Source: Larix kaempferi (taxonomy: Eukaryota; Streptophyta; Pinopsida; Pinales; Pinaceae). Taken from it: a stretch of 64,000 nucleotides of DNA. The translations under genes were made by a program, and so were the position numbers. Under the pieces are notes generated by a model. The model made no database searches. It was not told the DNA's origin and saw only the letters and a program-made list of their open reading frames with translations. Where the stretch lies: the NCBI GenBank assembly GCA_027924585.1, contig BSBM01000047.1, forward strand, positions 19,779,501 through 19,843,500, in the 5' to 3' direction. Position 1 is the first letter of the stretch, and every line of letters starts with the position of its first letter. Below, piece by piece: positions 37,901 through 49,752 of the stretch.

Positions 37901-38035
37901 TGTAAAGCCCTAGTATGTACCCACAAATCAACAAGTTGTTGACATTCTAACCAAACATTTAGCAAAAGGGAATTTTGAAGCATTGAGAGACAAACTTGGA
38001 TTGGTGCATAATTCCATCCTTGCTAAAAGGGAGTA
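34972..38035 (+). pseudogene. Copia pol remnant (PR-INT-RT-RNH)
   Basis: In order: a dead protease (WYVDNVVSRHM, where the family has WYVDSGASRHM, so the catalytic DSG is lost); the GAG-pre-integrase motif LWNKKMGHLHHSEMHI; an integrase core remnant with PYNP-stop-KNIVVE near 35880 and FGCPIYIHI; RT motifs SRWLYKINH, LYVDDLFL (catalytic YVDD intact near 37080) and KRFQVEDYKPVAMP; and RNase H with SKHIEIIYHFI and VDILTKHLAKG near 37940. The order INT before RT is diagnostic of Ty1/copia. Multiple stops and frame changes make it a pseudogene. Confidence 0.88.
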
Positions 38036-38787
38036 TTAAATATTGTAGCTCAAACAAGAGCTTTCACATATGTTTAATGTCAAATGTGTTGAAAGTTGTT
38101 TTGAGTAAGATCTATTTTGTAATTCACTTTAGTAATAAAGTGAAAGTCATATATTTACTTGTTCTTTCTAATACAATGTATTTGTATACACTGGTAATTT
38201 AGATTATTCTCAACCATACATCTCCCTGTGATATTAGGGTTTCAACTCATATATAAAGGCAGGTCAAGATAGAGGGATAATAAACATTCATTCACTCAAA
38301 TATAAGTTGTATGATGAGGTTATTTAATTCATCTGTGGAGCATAATTAGAGCATCAAAGAGGAGACAAGGTCAGGAATCGAGTAGAGAGCAGGAGGCAAG
38401 GTCTACATGGTGAATTCCATAAATCCATACAGACAAATTTGTATAGTCATATAGATAGGTAGTGTAGCAAGCAACATACAATAGATTATTTTCTCGCTTC
38501 TGGAAAGCAAATTTTCCTCAGTAAGTGTGTATATCTATTTCGTTTTGGTGTATCGTACAATTGTTAGTTTGATAGTTTGTGGAGGTTTTTTTGTAAGCTT
38601 TGCTTTGTTAATGGAAATTTGATGTGAAGGAGTAATTATCTTTGTATTGTGTTTATGCTTCCATTGTTTACTTTCCAACTATATTTGTGATAGTATTATG
38701 TGAAGAAATTAATTTTTGCGATTAAATACCAATTTTATTCAATTGAGAACATAAGGACGATAATCACCCAGTGTTGGAATGTTAACA
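38034..38787 (+). mobile_element. Copia 3' LTR
   Basis: About 754 bp homologous to the 5' LTR with many substitutions and small indels, implying an old insertion. The 5' terminus is mutated (TA instead of TG). The polypurine tract GCTAAAAGGGAG is immediately upstream and ATCTT immediately downstream. Confidence 0.85.
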
Positions 38788-38792
38788 ATCTT

Positions 38793-41699
38793 TCTACTCC
38801 TCTTGGTAGATACTTTGCTATGGAACACAAAATCACGACAATAGGAGTTTAATCTATTTTTCTCCTTTCCTCTATGGTTTAACACATAATCTTGGTCATT
38901 AGGTTTAGGATTTGGATTCTCTAGATGCTTCTATAAGTCTAGAGTGAATTCCATATGTTTATAACCTCATATGGGTGAATCATAGGGTGCCAATGTGACT
39001 TCCATGTGTACTTGTAGGGAATAATTTGATTGCATAAATTTCACCTACAAACTCTATTTTGAGGAAAACGACCCATAGTTGGAAATCCTTCAACATGCAG
39101 AATGCACCCAAGACAATTGTCCTTTAGGTCAATGACCTCAGAATCCCACTTTTGAGGGCCCTAAATCATAGGATTTTCAATTCTAGTCCATCAATTTGGT
39201 TTTCATTATCTAACCTAAGTGACCCCTATAGGTCTCCAACTCTTGATTCCCTATTCCAAAGTAGTAATAAATAAATATAACAACTATGTGGATCCATTTT
39301 AGATAAGAGGGCATGCAAAGTAGTCAAAGGGATGCATAGGGAAGGTGAAATATTAGTTACAAATCCATTGAGAAAGAGGTTGTCACATTCAACCTATGGA
39401 AGTAGTGATTGTAAAAGTGTGGAAGTCCGAAGGAGATCAGCTTGGCTAGAAACATTAGTTGTTGGATTGGTATATGATGAGAGGAGTTGAGAAGGAAGTC
39501 ATCTTGAAGGAAGATGAAGAGAACTGGTGTGGAGCTTAAGGTTGGAGGTTGATAATTGTGAGAAATATAAGAGTTGAATAATGAAAGTAAATCATTGATA
39601 CGTGAATATGATATATTCAAAATAATATTGATCCTAATAAAAATGAGTATATTGGTTTCTTGATTCCTCTATATTCATGAATGTTCTAGTTGTTCATTCT
39701 TGCATTCTAGAATATTTACTTACCATGTTTACCATTGCATTTTGTTCCATCAAATTCAAGCCATGTAGATCTCTTAGGATTTTCCCTAAGGTAGTGTACA
39801 TAAGGACCTGATGTGCATACTTTGCATCATTTGGAATCAAAGTGTGGCAAGGCTCTAGTAGAAATATAGGAGGGATTTGAATCAATATTTATCATGTGAG
39901 GTGGACCACGACTATAAACATGGCATGTAAAGGTGGAAGAACCACTGTCAAAAAATAATTGTAGGGGTTGAGGAGAAGGATAGATTAACTTAAGACCAAA
40001 TGGAGTGGAAAAGAAAAATAATGTGCTTCTGAGTGAGAACTAGAAAAAAGAGAACAATATTGTGAGTATATAATTCCCCAATTATGATAGCATCTTGAAC
40101 ATTCAAGCCTTGGTGGATTGCATCATTGAGATGGAGTGTTACTTTGGATATAAGAAGATAAAATATCCTCAAAAAATCAAGTTTGTAACCACACAATCAA
40201 AAGGGCATGATGTGTTATAGTGGGATTTTGTGTAGCAAGAACACATGCCCAAGGACAAAGAAACGACCATAAGCTAGAGAAAAATGTTTTGAAACATTCA
40301 TGAGAAATTATTTCCATTGGACTGACAACATAGATTATTAAGACAAATGTAGAATATTAGGAAAAAGTCACAAATCATACAAGAATATACACAGGATCTA
40401 TACGAATTGTAAATACACGTTGGACATCAAAAATAAGAAGAAGATCAATGAATTTTGAGGTACATGAATGGATTGAAATTCACTATTCAAGATCATATCA
40501 ATTTGCACAAAATGCATTACATAAAAAAGGATTGCTAATTGGCACTAAAAGTTGAACAAAAGTTTGCACATAATGTGGTAGGTAGATTTTTGGAAATATA
40601 TAGGAGATTGTGGCACTTTAGATTGAGGCACAATGCATAAAGGTGATGGTATATGTGAATAAAACATAGGGGATGTTGATGACAATGAAACTTATGGACA
40701 TGCATAAGGAAATGGTCGTAGAGATTTTAGAGATACCACCATAATGATGGATGATGTGCATAGAAATATATATCGTTACACTTGTGGATATAAAGGGAAT
40801 AAATCATTAAATGTCCAAAAAGAAATGATGCAAGAAGAATTGAACAAAGAGCTTAGTTCACACAAGAAGAGACTTTGAGGACAAAAAAAATAGTGGCAGC
40901 AATAACTCCACAACAAGGAGATAAATTGGTGTTGTGTACAAGCATGGTTGTGTGAGTATAACAGATACTAGAATAAGAAAGATCACAAAGGAAGAGTTTC
41001 TTTAGAGAAAAATGTAAGTTTGGAAGTGTTGTAAGGCCATAATTGATTCATATATATCTAAGATATGGTTGTTGTAAAGATGGTAGATAAATTGGTGTTA
41101 TCGTGATAGAAACGCCCTCGACCATATAAGTTGTTTTTGTCCTAGAAAGGATATTTAGTGCTGGTGACAAATTAGTACAAATTTTTACCACATAGGAGAA
41201 TAGAGAGATAAAATTTGGTCCATTGACATTCTTGTGGATTCTTACCCGTTGTTGGAGGAGAGGGAATGCATAGTAGTGTTAAAAACACTCAACCTATGAT
41301 GGTAGGAAGAACACCTACACAATCATAAAGGATTTCAAGAGAATTAGTGGTTTCTCTATAAGCATGAAGATCAAAGTCAAATGTTTCTAGTGACGATCAA
41401 GGAGTTGATGGGCACACTTAAGGACTTGAAATAATTTTATGTGGTGGTACAAAGAAAAGTTGTCGAACATGTAGTGCACGAAGATAAAGTTGAAATTTAC
41501 AAAAATAATGTTGGTCTTAGGTAAGCAAAGATGTACCAAAGAATACACAAAAATTATGCATGAAGAATAACTAGGAGAATATCATGCACAAGATTGAATT
41601 GATGCCAAATGTGAGTTTTCAAAGTCAAGTTGTGCATGGGATGAGTTTGCTAGAAAGTGGAGAGTTGAATAGATAGGCCATAAAGATATTATAGAAATG
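38793..41699. other. Unassigned DNA, may include decayed gypsy gag
   Basis: No domain is clearly recognisable. Because the Ty3/gypsy RT remnant begins at about 41.7 kb, the missing gag and protease of that element would be expected here, but decay is too great for me to place them. Confidence 0.35.
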
Positions 41700-44054
41700 T
41701 ATCATAAGACAAAGTGTAGACCATGTATGATTCTATCCTTGATAATGCCAAATAAGGATGGAAAGTGGTGAATGCTTACAAATAGTAAAGTATTGAAAAA
41801 TATCGTAGTGTAGGATATGTTTCCATTGTCCTATATGGATGACTTGATGGACATGTGGCACAAGGCATTTTTTGAAGATAGAATTGAAGAGCAAATGCCA
41901 CCAAATGAGAATTAGATAATGAGATGAATGGAACTGATTGCATTCAAAACCAAATATGGGTTGTAAAAATGGTTGGATATTCAATTTGGGTTGACCAATG
42001 CACTTAGTACATTCATCCAGTTGATGACAATGGTATCATACTCATACATTTGTAAGTTTGTGGTAGTATAGTTAGATAACATTTTTATTTTCAATAGAAG
42101 TAAATAAGAGCATTTGATATTTGTATATGAATCTTTGGGCATAGAACAATTGCACATAAATTTTACAAAATGAGAGTTTCTAAAATAAGTGTGTATTTTG
42201 GATTTATTATAAGTCTACAAGGGTTGTGAATGGATCCATTGAAGGTTAAAGCAATTTTAGATTGGCATACTCCTAGGAGTGTCACTAAAATTAGAAGTTT
42301 TCATGGCATTGTCAATTCCTATGGGAAGTTTATAAATGGATTCAATAATATTTGTGCACTAGTCACTAAGAGTGTCTAAGGGATGTGAATTCAATAGGAG
42401 CATGTAAGTTGCATGACAAAGTTTAAAGTTGTTGAGAAATATTTCCTAAGCACTAGTGTTATGTTGCTTGGTTATAAAAAGTGTTTCAAGTCTATTAAAT
42501 GCAAGTAACAGTGGCTATTTGTGTGGTGCTAAGTTAGGAAGCAATACTAGTGGTATATTTCAGTGAGAAGGAATGAAGCATGGAAGAAGCACTAGACATA
42601 TGACTTAGGGGTCTATGTAATAGTACAAGCATTGAAGCAATAAAGGCATTATTTTTGTTGAAAGAATGTGTTTTGTATACAAATCATTAGGCATTGAATT
42701 TCATTAGCCATTAAAAAAGTTGAGTTAGAAGCAAATAATATAGATAGACTATCTACATGGGTACACATTTGTATTGAAGAATAAGTGTGTTGATGTGATA
42801 AGTAGAAGAGAATGGATGCTAGTGACGATGGAGAATGAAATTGTTGGCTTTTCTCAAAGAGATGTATGAGTAGGATAAATATTTTGTGCATATATGAAAA
42901 AATACAGGGAAATAGTGTTACATGATAGAAGCACAAAGTTGGAGTACCTTTTGTGAGATGGTTATTGCTCAAAGGGAATTAGTGTGCTCTTGACGATCAA
43001 TGCATAAGACTATAAAAAAAAAGTTACATAGTGGAGGTTTAGAAGGACACTTTTGATGCAATAAGATGATCACTTTGTTAAAGGAATGGTGTCATTGGTT
43101 GAGTTTTCATAGAGAAGTAACCAAAATTGTAATGAGATGTAGAGTATGCCAACTTTCAAAAGGCACAAATAAGAACATAGGATTATACATGCCATTGTAA
43201 ATAACAAAATTCCTTGGGATAATTTATCCATGGATTTTGTATAAAATCAATTGAGGCCATAGTGAGGGTTTGTTGCTTTATCTGTTGTGGTTGACACATT
43301 TTTTAAGATGGCACACTTCATCCCTTGCAAGAATACCAATGATGTGACTTATTTTATATAGTTAGTATTTAAGAATTGCATAGAGTTATTCATCGAAGTG
43401 ATGTGTTTGCATTGATTATTGAAAACCATTACGTCAGACCGAGGTACAAGATTCCTTAGTCATTTTAGGAGGAATATGTAGAAGTAGGGATGAAGTTGCA
43501 ACAAAATTCATCTAATCAACCTCAAACAAATGGTTAGGTGAAATTCGTAAACAAAAATTGGAGAATTCATTGCGGTGTTTAACTAGACATGAGCAAAAAT
43601 GGTGGGATTCAATTTTCGCAAACTAGAGTTTGCATATAACATTCATGTGAATAAATTAACAAGATAGGCATTGCTTTAGAGTATATATGGGCATAATTTG
43701 GTAGGAGTTGTGGACCAAGTTTATTTGCTAGTATAAATAAAGAGAAATGATGATGCTAAGGCATTTTGAAAGAAAGATGAAAATCCATAAGCTCGGGTCC
43801 ATAAATATTTGAAGTTGAGGAATGAAGAATATAAGGATCACATAGATATACTTTGTTGTTCCTCAGGTCATACCCCTCAATTTGGTGGTCATTTCTCTTC
43901 TCATGATATGAATAAATCTTAAATAAAACATGACTAATGCTCTGAGAGGGTTACAAGGAAAAGGAGGGTCGTTCAAGATGCTCCTTCCTACGCTACTTTA
44001 GGCCATCGAGCCAGTCCTTAGGCAAAGGGAGGGTACCCAATGTTTGGGAGGTAA
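41700..44054 (+). pseudogene. Heavily decayed chromovirus-like Ty3/gypsy pol
   Basis: Pieces in several frames follow gypsy order. RT: MPNKDGKW near 41740, AFKTKYGL and FGLTNALSTF near 41990, then a stop and LDN where YFDD should be near 42070. Integrase zinc region: GGLEGHF near 43030, TKIVMRCRVCQLSKGTNKN. Integrase core: IPWDNLSMDFV near 43215, VVVDTFFKMAHFIPC, TITSDRGTRFLSHF near 43430. These match chromovirus (Reina/CRM/Galadriel-type) signatures. RT before integrase separates it from copia. Stops and frameshifts occur throughout, so this is an old relic; a chromodomain could not be recognised. Confidence 0.75.
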
Positions 44055-45130
44055 TGTTACTTTGTCTATCACCCTAAGGTGCCTCATGGATTTAGATATG
44101 ATTTCATTGGCTATATTTACAGCTAAAACATGTTGTGCATGAATTTGATTCTAATCGTTGGTGGGGGGTTTTGAATGTTATTTTGGGTGGGGAGGAGCAA
44201 AAATATATTGGGGAAATAAAAATTAAATGGGAGAAAACAAAATGGCTCCCTTAATCATAGCTCGTTTCTCAAAATCATGTGGCCATGGTAATTGTAGATC
44301 CATATATTCAAGCAATGAAATAAATAGCATTCATCCATAGAAAGAAAAAACAATCACACCCATGAGATGTTACTTCCTTAAAACCTAGTGTCAAATTGCC
44401 TCAATCTTGGTTTCAATTCAACATTGATCTCATTTGAGACACTATTTCCTCAAATACTAGTGGTGAACCACCTTGATCTTGTCTTCAATTTAATAGCAGT
44501 CTCATCAACAATCAACAACATGGGATTGAATCTCCTCAAACACTAGTGGATAAATCGCCTCAATCTAGGCTTCAATTTAATTACAGTCCCATTCATAACT
44601 ACAATAAACATCAAGGGGGGGCATTGATATCATCCCTAATCCTACTGTCTTTCTATATGAGATGAATCTCTATGGTTTCATTACAGTGAAGAATGAGGAA
44701 AATAAGAAGAGAGGAACTAATGCTGCAGATCCCTACACGGAACTGTCTCGAAAATTTTGGCAGTATTTCATACATATAAAATTGAACCTCCTGTTTTTCA
44801 TCTTCCGCTACTACTTTTATAGTTGTACTTCCCTAACCACAACCTCCCACCTCATGATGGTGCGTATGAAGGGGTGCGTGGTGAATTTCCATATCACATG
44901 CAATCATGGAGGAGACAATGGTTTGTTATAACCATACATGCATGATGGGTGTTGGGCCCTGGAATTGCCCCTTTTTACCACACTTATTACATCATTTTGC
45001 CCTGTTACACCCTATTTCAATGAACCATATATATGCCTTTCTTCCATATCAGTCAAGAATCCTGACAAGGTATAATTCATTATTGCTTCATTTATTTAAT
45101 GCCTAATATTGTTATGGTTATGAATTCTAG
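44055..45130 (+). mobile_element. Probable 3' LTR of the chromovirus relic
   Basis: TTTGGGAGGTAA followed by TGTTACTTTGTCTATCACC has the form of a polypurine tract joined to an LTR start, at the right distance after integrase. The right boundary is uncertain; I see no clear CA end or target-site duplication before 45140. The 89-codon frame at 44662-44931 lies within it and is not recognised. Confidence 0.5.
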
Positions 45131-45139
45131 CCTTTGATT

Positions 45140-45181
45140 GCGTCGAGAGACACTCTATAGCCCAGTATGGCGGAGATCTTG
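45140..45181. repeat. Solo copy of the TIR-element terminal segment
   Basis: GCGTCGAGAGACACTCTATA and CCCAGTATGGCGGAGATCTT match the left ends at 13716 and 19486 (GCGCCGAGAGGCGCTCTACA, CCCAGTATGAGGGAGATCTT). Similarity stops after about 42 bp, and no right terminus follows, so only the end of the element is present or the motif belongs to a wider family. Confidence 0.6.
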
Positions 45182-45284
45182 TTATTTATGCTAACTTGTG
45201 TTGATTTCATTAAGCCAAGATCAAAGCACAGGTGTATCAGACACAATGCCTTGGGAAAGAATCACACGTGGTTCCCATTGTTAC

Positions 45285-46182
45285 TGTTATCGGACAATCC
45301 AATCGAGCGGAAGCGAGCCAGATCTCCCTAGCTCAATGTGAGTCTAGAACAAATAGAATAGACTACAAATGGATTTCCTAGATCTACTTAAGGATCAAGT
45401 GCTAGATGTCTTACCTTTTACTTCGCAATCCTTCCTCCTGGATGCTGCTCCACATCTCGTGGTCGTCAGATCTCAGCTGCAATACCTGTCAAGACACAAG
45501 AACAAACACGAGCGAGTAAAGAGCATCTATACAATAAGAGATCTAAGTAAACAGTTAAGCAAGTGAACTACTCAATATCATTACACATCAACAATATTGG
45601 TGGAAAGCAATTATATTACTGTAAATAGGGAAATACATGGTAGAGACATAGAACTACAACCAAGGCCTAACGCTGCAGCCCTTCTCCATCCAATCCATTT
45701 TCCATTTCCTCCCAAGGAAGCTTGAGTCTCTCAACGATGAGTAGAGATCTCTCAAGAGTTATTTCACCAGCATGTAGACACCATAGAATTCCTCCCTTTG
45801 GAGAGGGGTAGAGCTTCACTTAAATAGGACTAAGTGGATAGGGTATGGATAGGATAGGTTGAGATATGGTAGGAGAGAGATAGGGGATCCTCCCAATAGG
45901 TTAGGAACCGAAGGCCAGCTCCCCCAACAGATCAGGGATAGGGATCTAAGTCAGTAAGCTTCGAGAAGGAGCTCGAAGAAGCTATTTTTTCCTTCTAACT
46001 GACTTCGTCGCACCCTGTAATGGAGCAAGGTACGACGTCGCATGTTGCAACAGAGAAACCTGCGACAACCTCTCAAAACCTAGTACAACTGGGTACAAAT
46101 CCTTCCAGGTCAATCACTCAATTAGGGTTACTCCAGGAGTGTATACATTGAATCTCATGATGGGAAGATTTTAGGTGTAACA
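45285..46182 (-). mobile_element. 3' LTR of element A
   Basis: On the minus strand it starts TGTTACACCTAAAATCTTCC and ends GGATTGTCCGATAACA. It aligns along its length with the plus-strand LTRs at 58902 and 60471 (about 90% or better by eye). It contains the self-complementary GCGACGTCG(C/T) motif and, near its end, GAGCTAGGGAGATC. The short frame at 45369-45566 is LTR sequence, also open in reverse in the 60471 LTR, not a gene. Confidence 0.92.
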
Positions 46183-46197
46183 GAATGCCCCCCAAAG
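46183..46197 (-). other. Polypurine tract of element A
   Basis: On the minus strand CTTTGGGGGGCATTC directly precedes the LTR start TGTTACACC. It is the expected plus-strand primer position and fixes the LTR boundary. Confidence 0.75.
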
Positions 46198-47399
46198 CAT
46201 GAAGCTATTGAAATATTGGACAGGTGAAATGCTTTGACAGAAGGAATGGAAATGGACTTGTCGGACAAAGGACATTGCTGCAGTACAACTGACTCTGAAC
46301 TGACAATCTCATATGATGTACAACATGGCTGGCGACCAATACAATGCAAATCCATGGTAATGACCGATTGAACACAGTCATGGCTACTAGACACAAGCGT
46401 AGATCCATGATGAGATGTGATAAAACAGCCACGACCAATACAAATGTGGATCTGTGTAATATGACTCAATACAAACTCCATCGCAACCCGGGTAAAACAT
46501 GACTTCCCAGGGTCTTCAAGCTAAATCCGCAATGATATGAATCTATCCATGTGATTACAAATGTCTTGACATCGAACATGGTAGAAACCACTTGATTATC
46601 GGTCATTGATGTAAACCATTAACAAACGCGAGGGAGATCACCATTAATGTCAATGATTCCCAAGGTATCACAGTACATATCATCAAGCGTGAATAAATGA
46701 GTTGAAGTCAAACACAAGATGAAATTTTTCAATCAAGAGCCAATGATGTAAACTCATGTTTGAAATCGAGGTAACCTTCCATTGAGGCATGCAGGGCCAA
46801 GGTACTTGGTTGGTTTCTATATTCAATATTTGGATGATGTGTTGGAGTCAACAAATATGAATCCGTCGAAGGAGGGCCATGATGATTCCCCCATCATCGA
46901 CACGAAACACGACAAAAGATGTGTAGAGTGGATCGGATGGTACAGTAACATGCAATACTGACTTAGAGTAGACCGACATGATTGAAGGTGTACTGACTGC
47001 AAAAAAAGTTCTCGAACATGGGCATGGAATGACTTGGCAATTTTGACTTGACGAGTGCGACACCAAATCCTAATGCAACTGATGATGGAAGCTTTCTTTG
47101 AATGACTCAAAGGAGTAACGAGACAGAAAAAGTAAGCGGGACTCGAGGGAAAACAGATGATCCAAGTACTGTATGCAAATGCAAATGAGTGCCATGTTCA
47201 AGAATGACCATGTACTGCCACTAACAAAGGTGTAAATACAAAAGCTTTCCTTTTTCCCCATCATGAATGATGAGTGCCTCATGTGTTTTTTACGAGCTTG
47301 ATGAGGGTAACCAGATGCTTGGTATAGCTCATCTCATAGATGATTCCAATCCCAAATATTTTTCGAACCTAGGATAGGAGGGGTTCATCCCATGACAGG

Positions 47400-47850
47400 C
47401 CCTTCAATGTGAGAGTTTAACGAGTCCATAGAAGGTAAAATCAGTCGTCATTTCATGTTTAGAGAGTCTGAAAAGAACTAAAGAAGACTCCAACGGTCCT
47501 TTTTCGTAAGGTTAGCCTCATCGCCCAAAAAAGGGTAAAACAACGCGGGAGATGACTCTTCCAGTCATGATTGGCTGGAGTATACTTTTTTCGTAATTAG
47601 TGCCCCCTGGTCCGAAAAAGGGGTAAACTATCACCAAGAAGACGACCATTCAAATTCTTTTACAAGCGTGAACGCGACAAGTTCTCTTGGCAATATTTTC
47701 GTTTTTCGAGAGCCTGAAAAGAGCTTAACGGTAGACTCCGGGGGGTGTCCTTTTCTGTGGGAGCTTAACGAGCCCGGAAAAGTGATAAATTGCAACTCGG
47801 TACTTATTCTCATAGTTTCAAGAGCACGAGAACAAACGAAGAGTGAGCTC
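47400..47850. repeat. Degenerate direct repeats upstream of the antisense gene
   Basis: GAGAGTCTGAAAAGAACTAA at about 47464 and GAGAGCCTGAAAAGAGCTTA at about 47711 start two imperfect copies, each followed by AGACTCC and a TCCTTTT run. GAG(T/C)TTAACGAG(T/C)CC also recurs at 47412 and 47763. No protein is encoded that I recognise. The region lies between the 3' LTR and the TATA box at 48096. Confidence 0.5.
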
Positions 47851-48095
47851 ATCGTCACGCAACAACTACAATATAACCGTTGCAAAAATAATGACAATGC
47901 ATTCAAAGGATTGTTCATACCTGAAATGACCGTTGTGACACGAGAAATGGCACAAAAGACCACTTACAATTCCTGCATACTCTGAAACTAGGTCAAATAG
48001 CCCGACAATATCCCAAATATGATAAAAAATGGTTGAAACTATGGCAAATGACCCTAAAGCATCAAAATATTTGAAAAAGAATATTCAATTTTATT

Positions 48096-48104
48096 TATAA
48101 ATAG
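48096..48104 (+). promoter_or_regulatory. TATA box of the antisense gene
   Basis: TATAAATAG sits in TTTATTTATAAATAGAAAAA, about 390 bp upstream of the ATG at 48486 on the strand opposite to element A. It is the best plant TATA match in the neighbourhood. A start site near 48130 would give a first exon ending at the intron donor at 48236. Confidence 0.5.
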
Positions 48105-48235
48105 AAAAATGGGCCAAAAATAGTTACCATTGTTTCATTTTCCAATTTGGGAGGAGAAGTAACAACTTGGAACCAAAACTTCCTTTGCCGATTCCTGGAG
48201 CTACGATCCGCCATTTCACCCACCGTCTGGAGCAG

Positions 48236-48468
48236 GTAAGCCTAAACTTCATCCAGCAACTTTCTAGTGGATTAGATTTTGATTTTAGGTTCGATTTTTG
48301 GGTTTTTTGATGAATTCATGGAGGGCGATTGCGTTCATGGCTCGTCGCAGTTTGCCCTTTCGGGAACTACGGCGGAGATGCACTTTTCAAACATCAAATT
48401 AAACTCAAAAAGGGAACTTGATGTGGTTGAAGTAGGATCTAACAATGTTTAAATGCCCCTTTTGGCAG
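48236..48468 (+). other. Predicted 5'-UTR intron of the antisense gene
   Basis: The donor AGCAG|GTAAGCC at 48236 and acceptor CTTTTGGCAG| at 48468 are strong plant consensus sites. The interior is T-rich (GATTTTGATTTTAGG, TTTTTGGGTTTTTTGATG) and the acceptor lies 17 bp before the ATG. It is predicted from sequence only. Confidence 0.5.
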
Positions 48469-48485
48469 GTTGCTAGCAAAAAATC

Positions 48486-49733
48486 ATGGTTTTAGAGTGG
48501 CGGGAAAGAGAACACGAGGTAGAAGATGTACAAGCTTCCAATGATCCAGAATGCGTGAATGCCTTGAGAAACTGCGGTTTTCTCAATTTCTTTGAGATTC
48601 AGGGGATGAGGTCCCAAATCCCGCTACTATCGCACATGCTCTGGTGTTGGATGTGGCCCTACAACACTTTGTGATCGGCGAACATTCTCACCATAGATGT
48701 GGAGGACATCTATTTTCTTATAGTTTTTTCCTGGAGAGGGGACGTTGTAGATCTCACCGGAACATGGGCTAGTGACCTCACTGTCGATGACATGGTGTCA
48801 CAGCATTGTACTGCTCTTGCTCGATCTTCCAGTGGGAATATTGCTATTAGGGATGTTGTGAGCAGCCCACTGCGTACCATATTATTCACTATCAGTAGAG
48901 TGGCGGGGAGCCAAGCCCCACACATGGCCACTCGAACTCAGATGCTTTATGCGGAGGACTGTATGTCCCCCAGGATCTTCAACTGGTACGAGGGTCTCCT
49001 CGCAAACATCCGAGCTCAGCTAACCAAGTGTCGGCGGGGAGAGCTCAAGGTTATGGATCGATCGTGGTATCGTTCCTCTTAGAGAGGATCCCCCACTTGC
49101 ATCCACAGGTACGACTAGATGACAGGGAGCCCAGGGATCCCCACATGCTCAGATGGGCAGAGGTGATGGCCCGCCATGGCGAGGGTCCTATCATCAGCTT
49201 TGGTGTCGAGTTCTTCAGCTAGCTGGAAGGCCAGTTACTCATGGTTGAGGACTACCCGTACGGTGGTACAGACTACAGAGAGGATCCTGACTTGGTGCTA
49301 CCCGAGGGTGCAGCATGGGGAGACATGGGTAAGAACAAAACCTTTGTACTTTTTAGTTTTGCATATTTATAATTTTTTTGATGTAGTGCTGAAAAGTATA
49401 TGACATGTGTGTGCAGATGTGGGTCCCGTACGGCCAGTAGGAGTCTCTCTTCGTGCGAGGAGAGATAGAGGTGGGAAATCAGTTGTGCCCCCGGGTGTTC
49501 ATGCTGCCATCATGGAGATGGAGGAGGTGTATAGGAACCTATCCCAGCTGACAGTAGATGTTCCTGATCCAGCAGTGGATGAATTACCGAGACCTATGCA
49601 GAGGTTTGGAGTTGGAGCATCGGTACGCTTCAATGCCTTACTCCGCAAGGTGGCGAGGACTATGGATTGCTTCCTCACTGAGCGACAGAGAGTTGTCCAT
49701 CATAGGGGTGTACGGGCCAGGCGTCAGGCCTGA
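48486..49733 (+). pseudogene. Antisense plant-mobile-domain-like gene inside element A
   Basis: A ~386-codon product is encoded opposite to the retrotransposon. Exon part 48486-49328 has TGA at 48672, a frame change near 49030-49055 and TAG at 49220. An 88-bp intron (49329-49416; donor ATGG|GTAAGAAC, acceptor TGTGTGCAG|) joins in phase to 49417-49733. Landmarks: LTIDVEDIYFLIVFSWRGDV near residue 70, FNWYEGLLANIRAQL, GSIVVSFLLERIPHLHPQV, WAEVMARHGEGPI, VEDYPYGGTDYREDPDLVLP. These resemble the plant mobile domain (PMD, aminotransferase-like) of transposons and some Ty3/gypsy extra ORFs, from memory. Function in the element is unknown. The three lesions make this copy a pseudogene. Confidence 0.6.
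49329..49416 (+). other. Predicted coding intron of the antisense gene
   Basis: Begins GTAAGAACAAAACC, is T-rich (TTTTTAGTTTTGCATATTTA), and ends GTGTGTGCAG. Removing it joins ATG-G to AT-GTG, making an Asp codon and keeping the frame open to the stop at 49731. Frame preservation supports a real intron. Confidence 0.6.
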
Positions 49734-49752
49734 TGACATCATTATACTTGTA

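Larger units (their letters stand above)
33159..38787 (+). mobile_element. Decayed Ty1/copia retrotransposon with TSD
   Basis: Two LTRs flank a copia-ordered gag-protease-integrase-RT-RNase H region. The 5-bp sequence ATCTT lies immediately outside both ends (33154-33158 and 38788-38792), a target-site duplication that fixes the boundaries. The 5' LTR starts TGTTGAATATTGTA, and the 3' LTR starts TATTAAATATTGTA after the purine tract AAAAGGGAG. The element is 5.63 kb, a usual copia size. The coding region has many stops, mostly TAG/TAA where Gln is expected, plus several frameshifts, so it is not autonomous. Confidence 0.9.

Noticed and set aside
45369-45566. 65-codon ORF that recurs in the LTR at 61089-61286
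   Set aside because: It lies inside LTRs and is open only because LTR copies are similar; no homology or start context was recognised.
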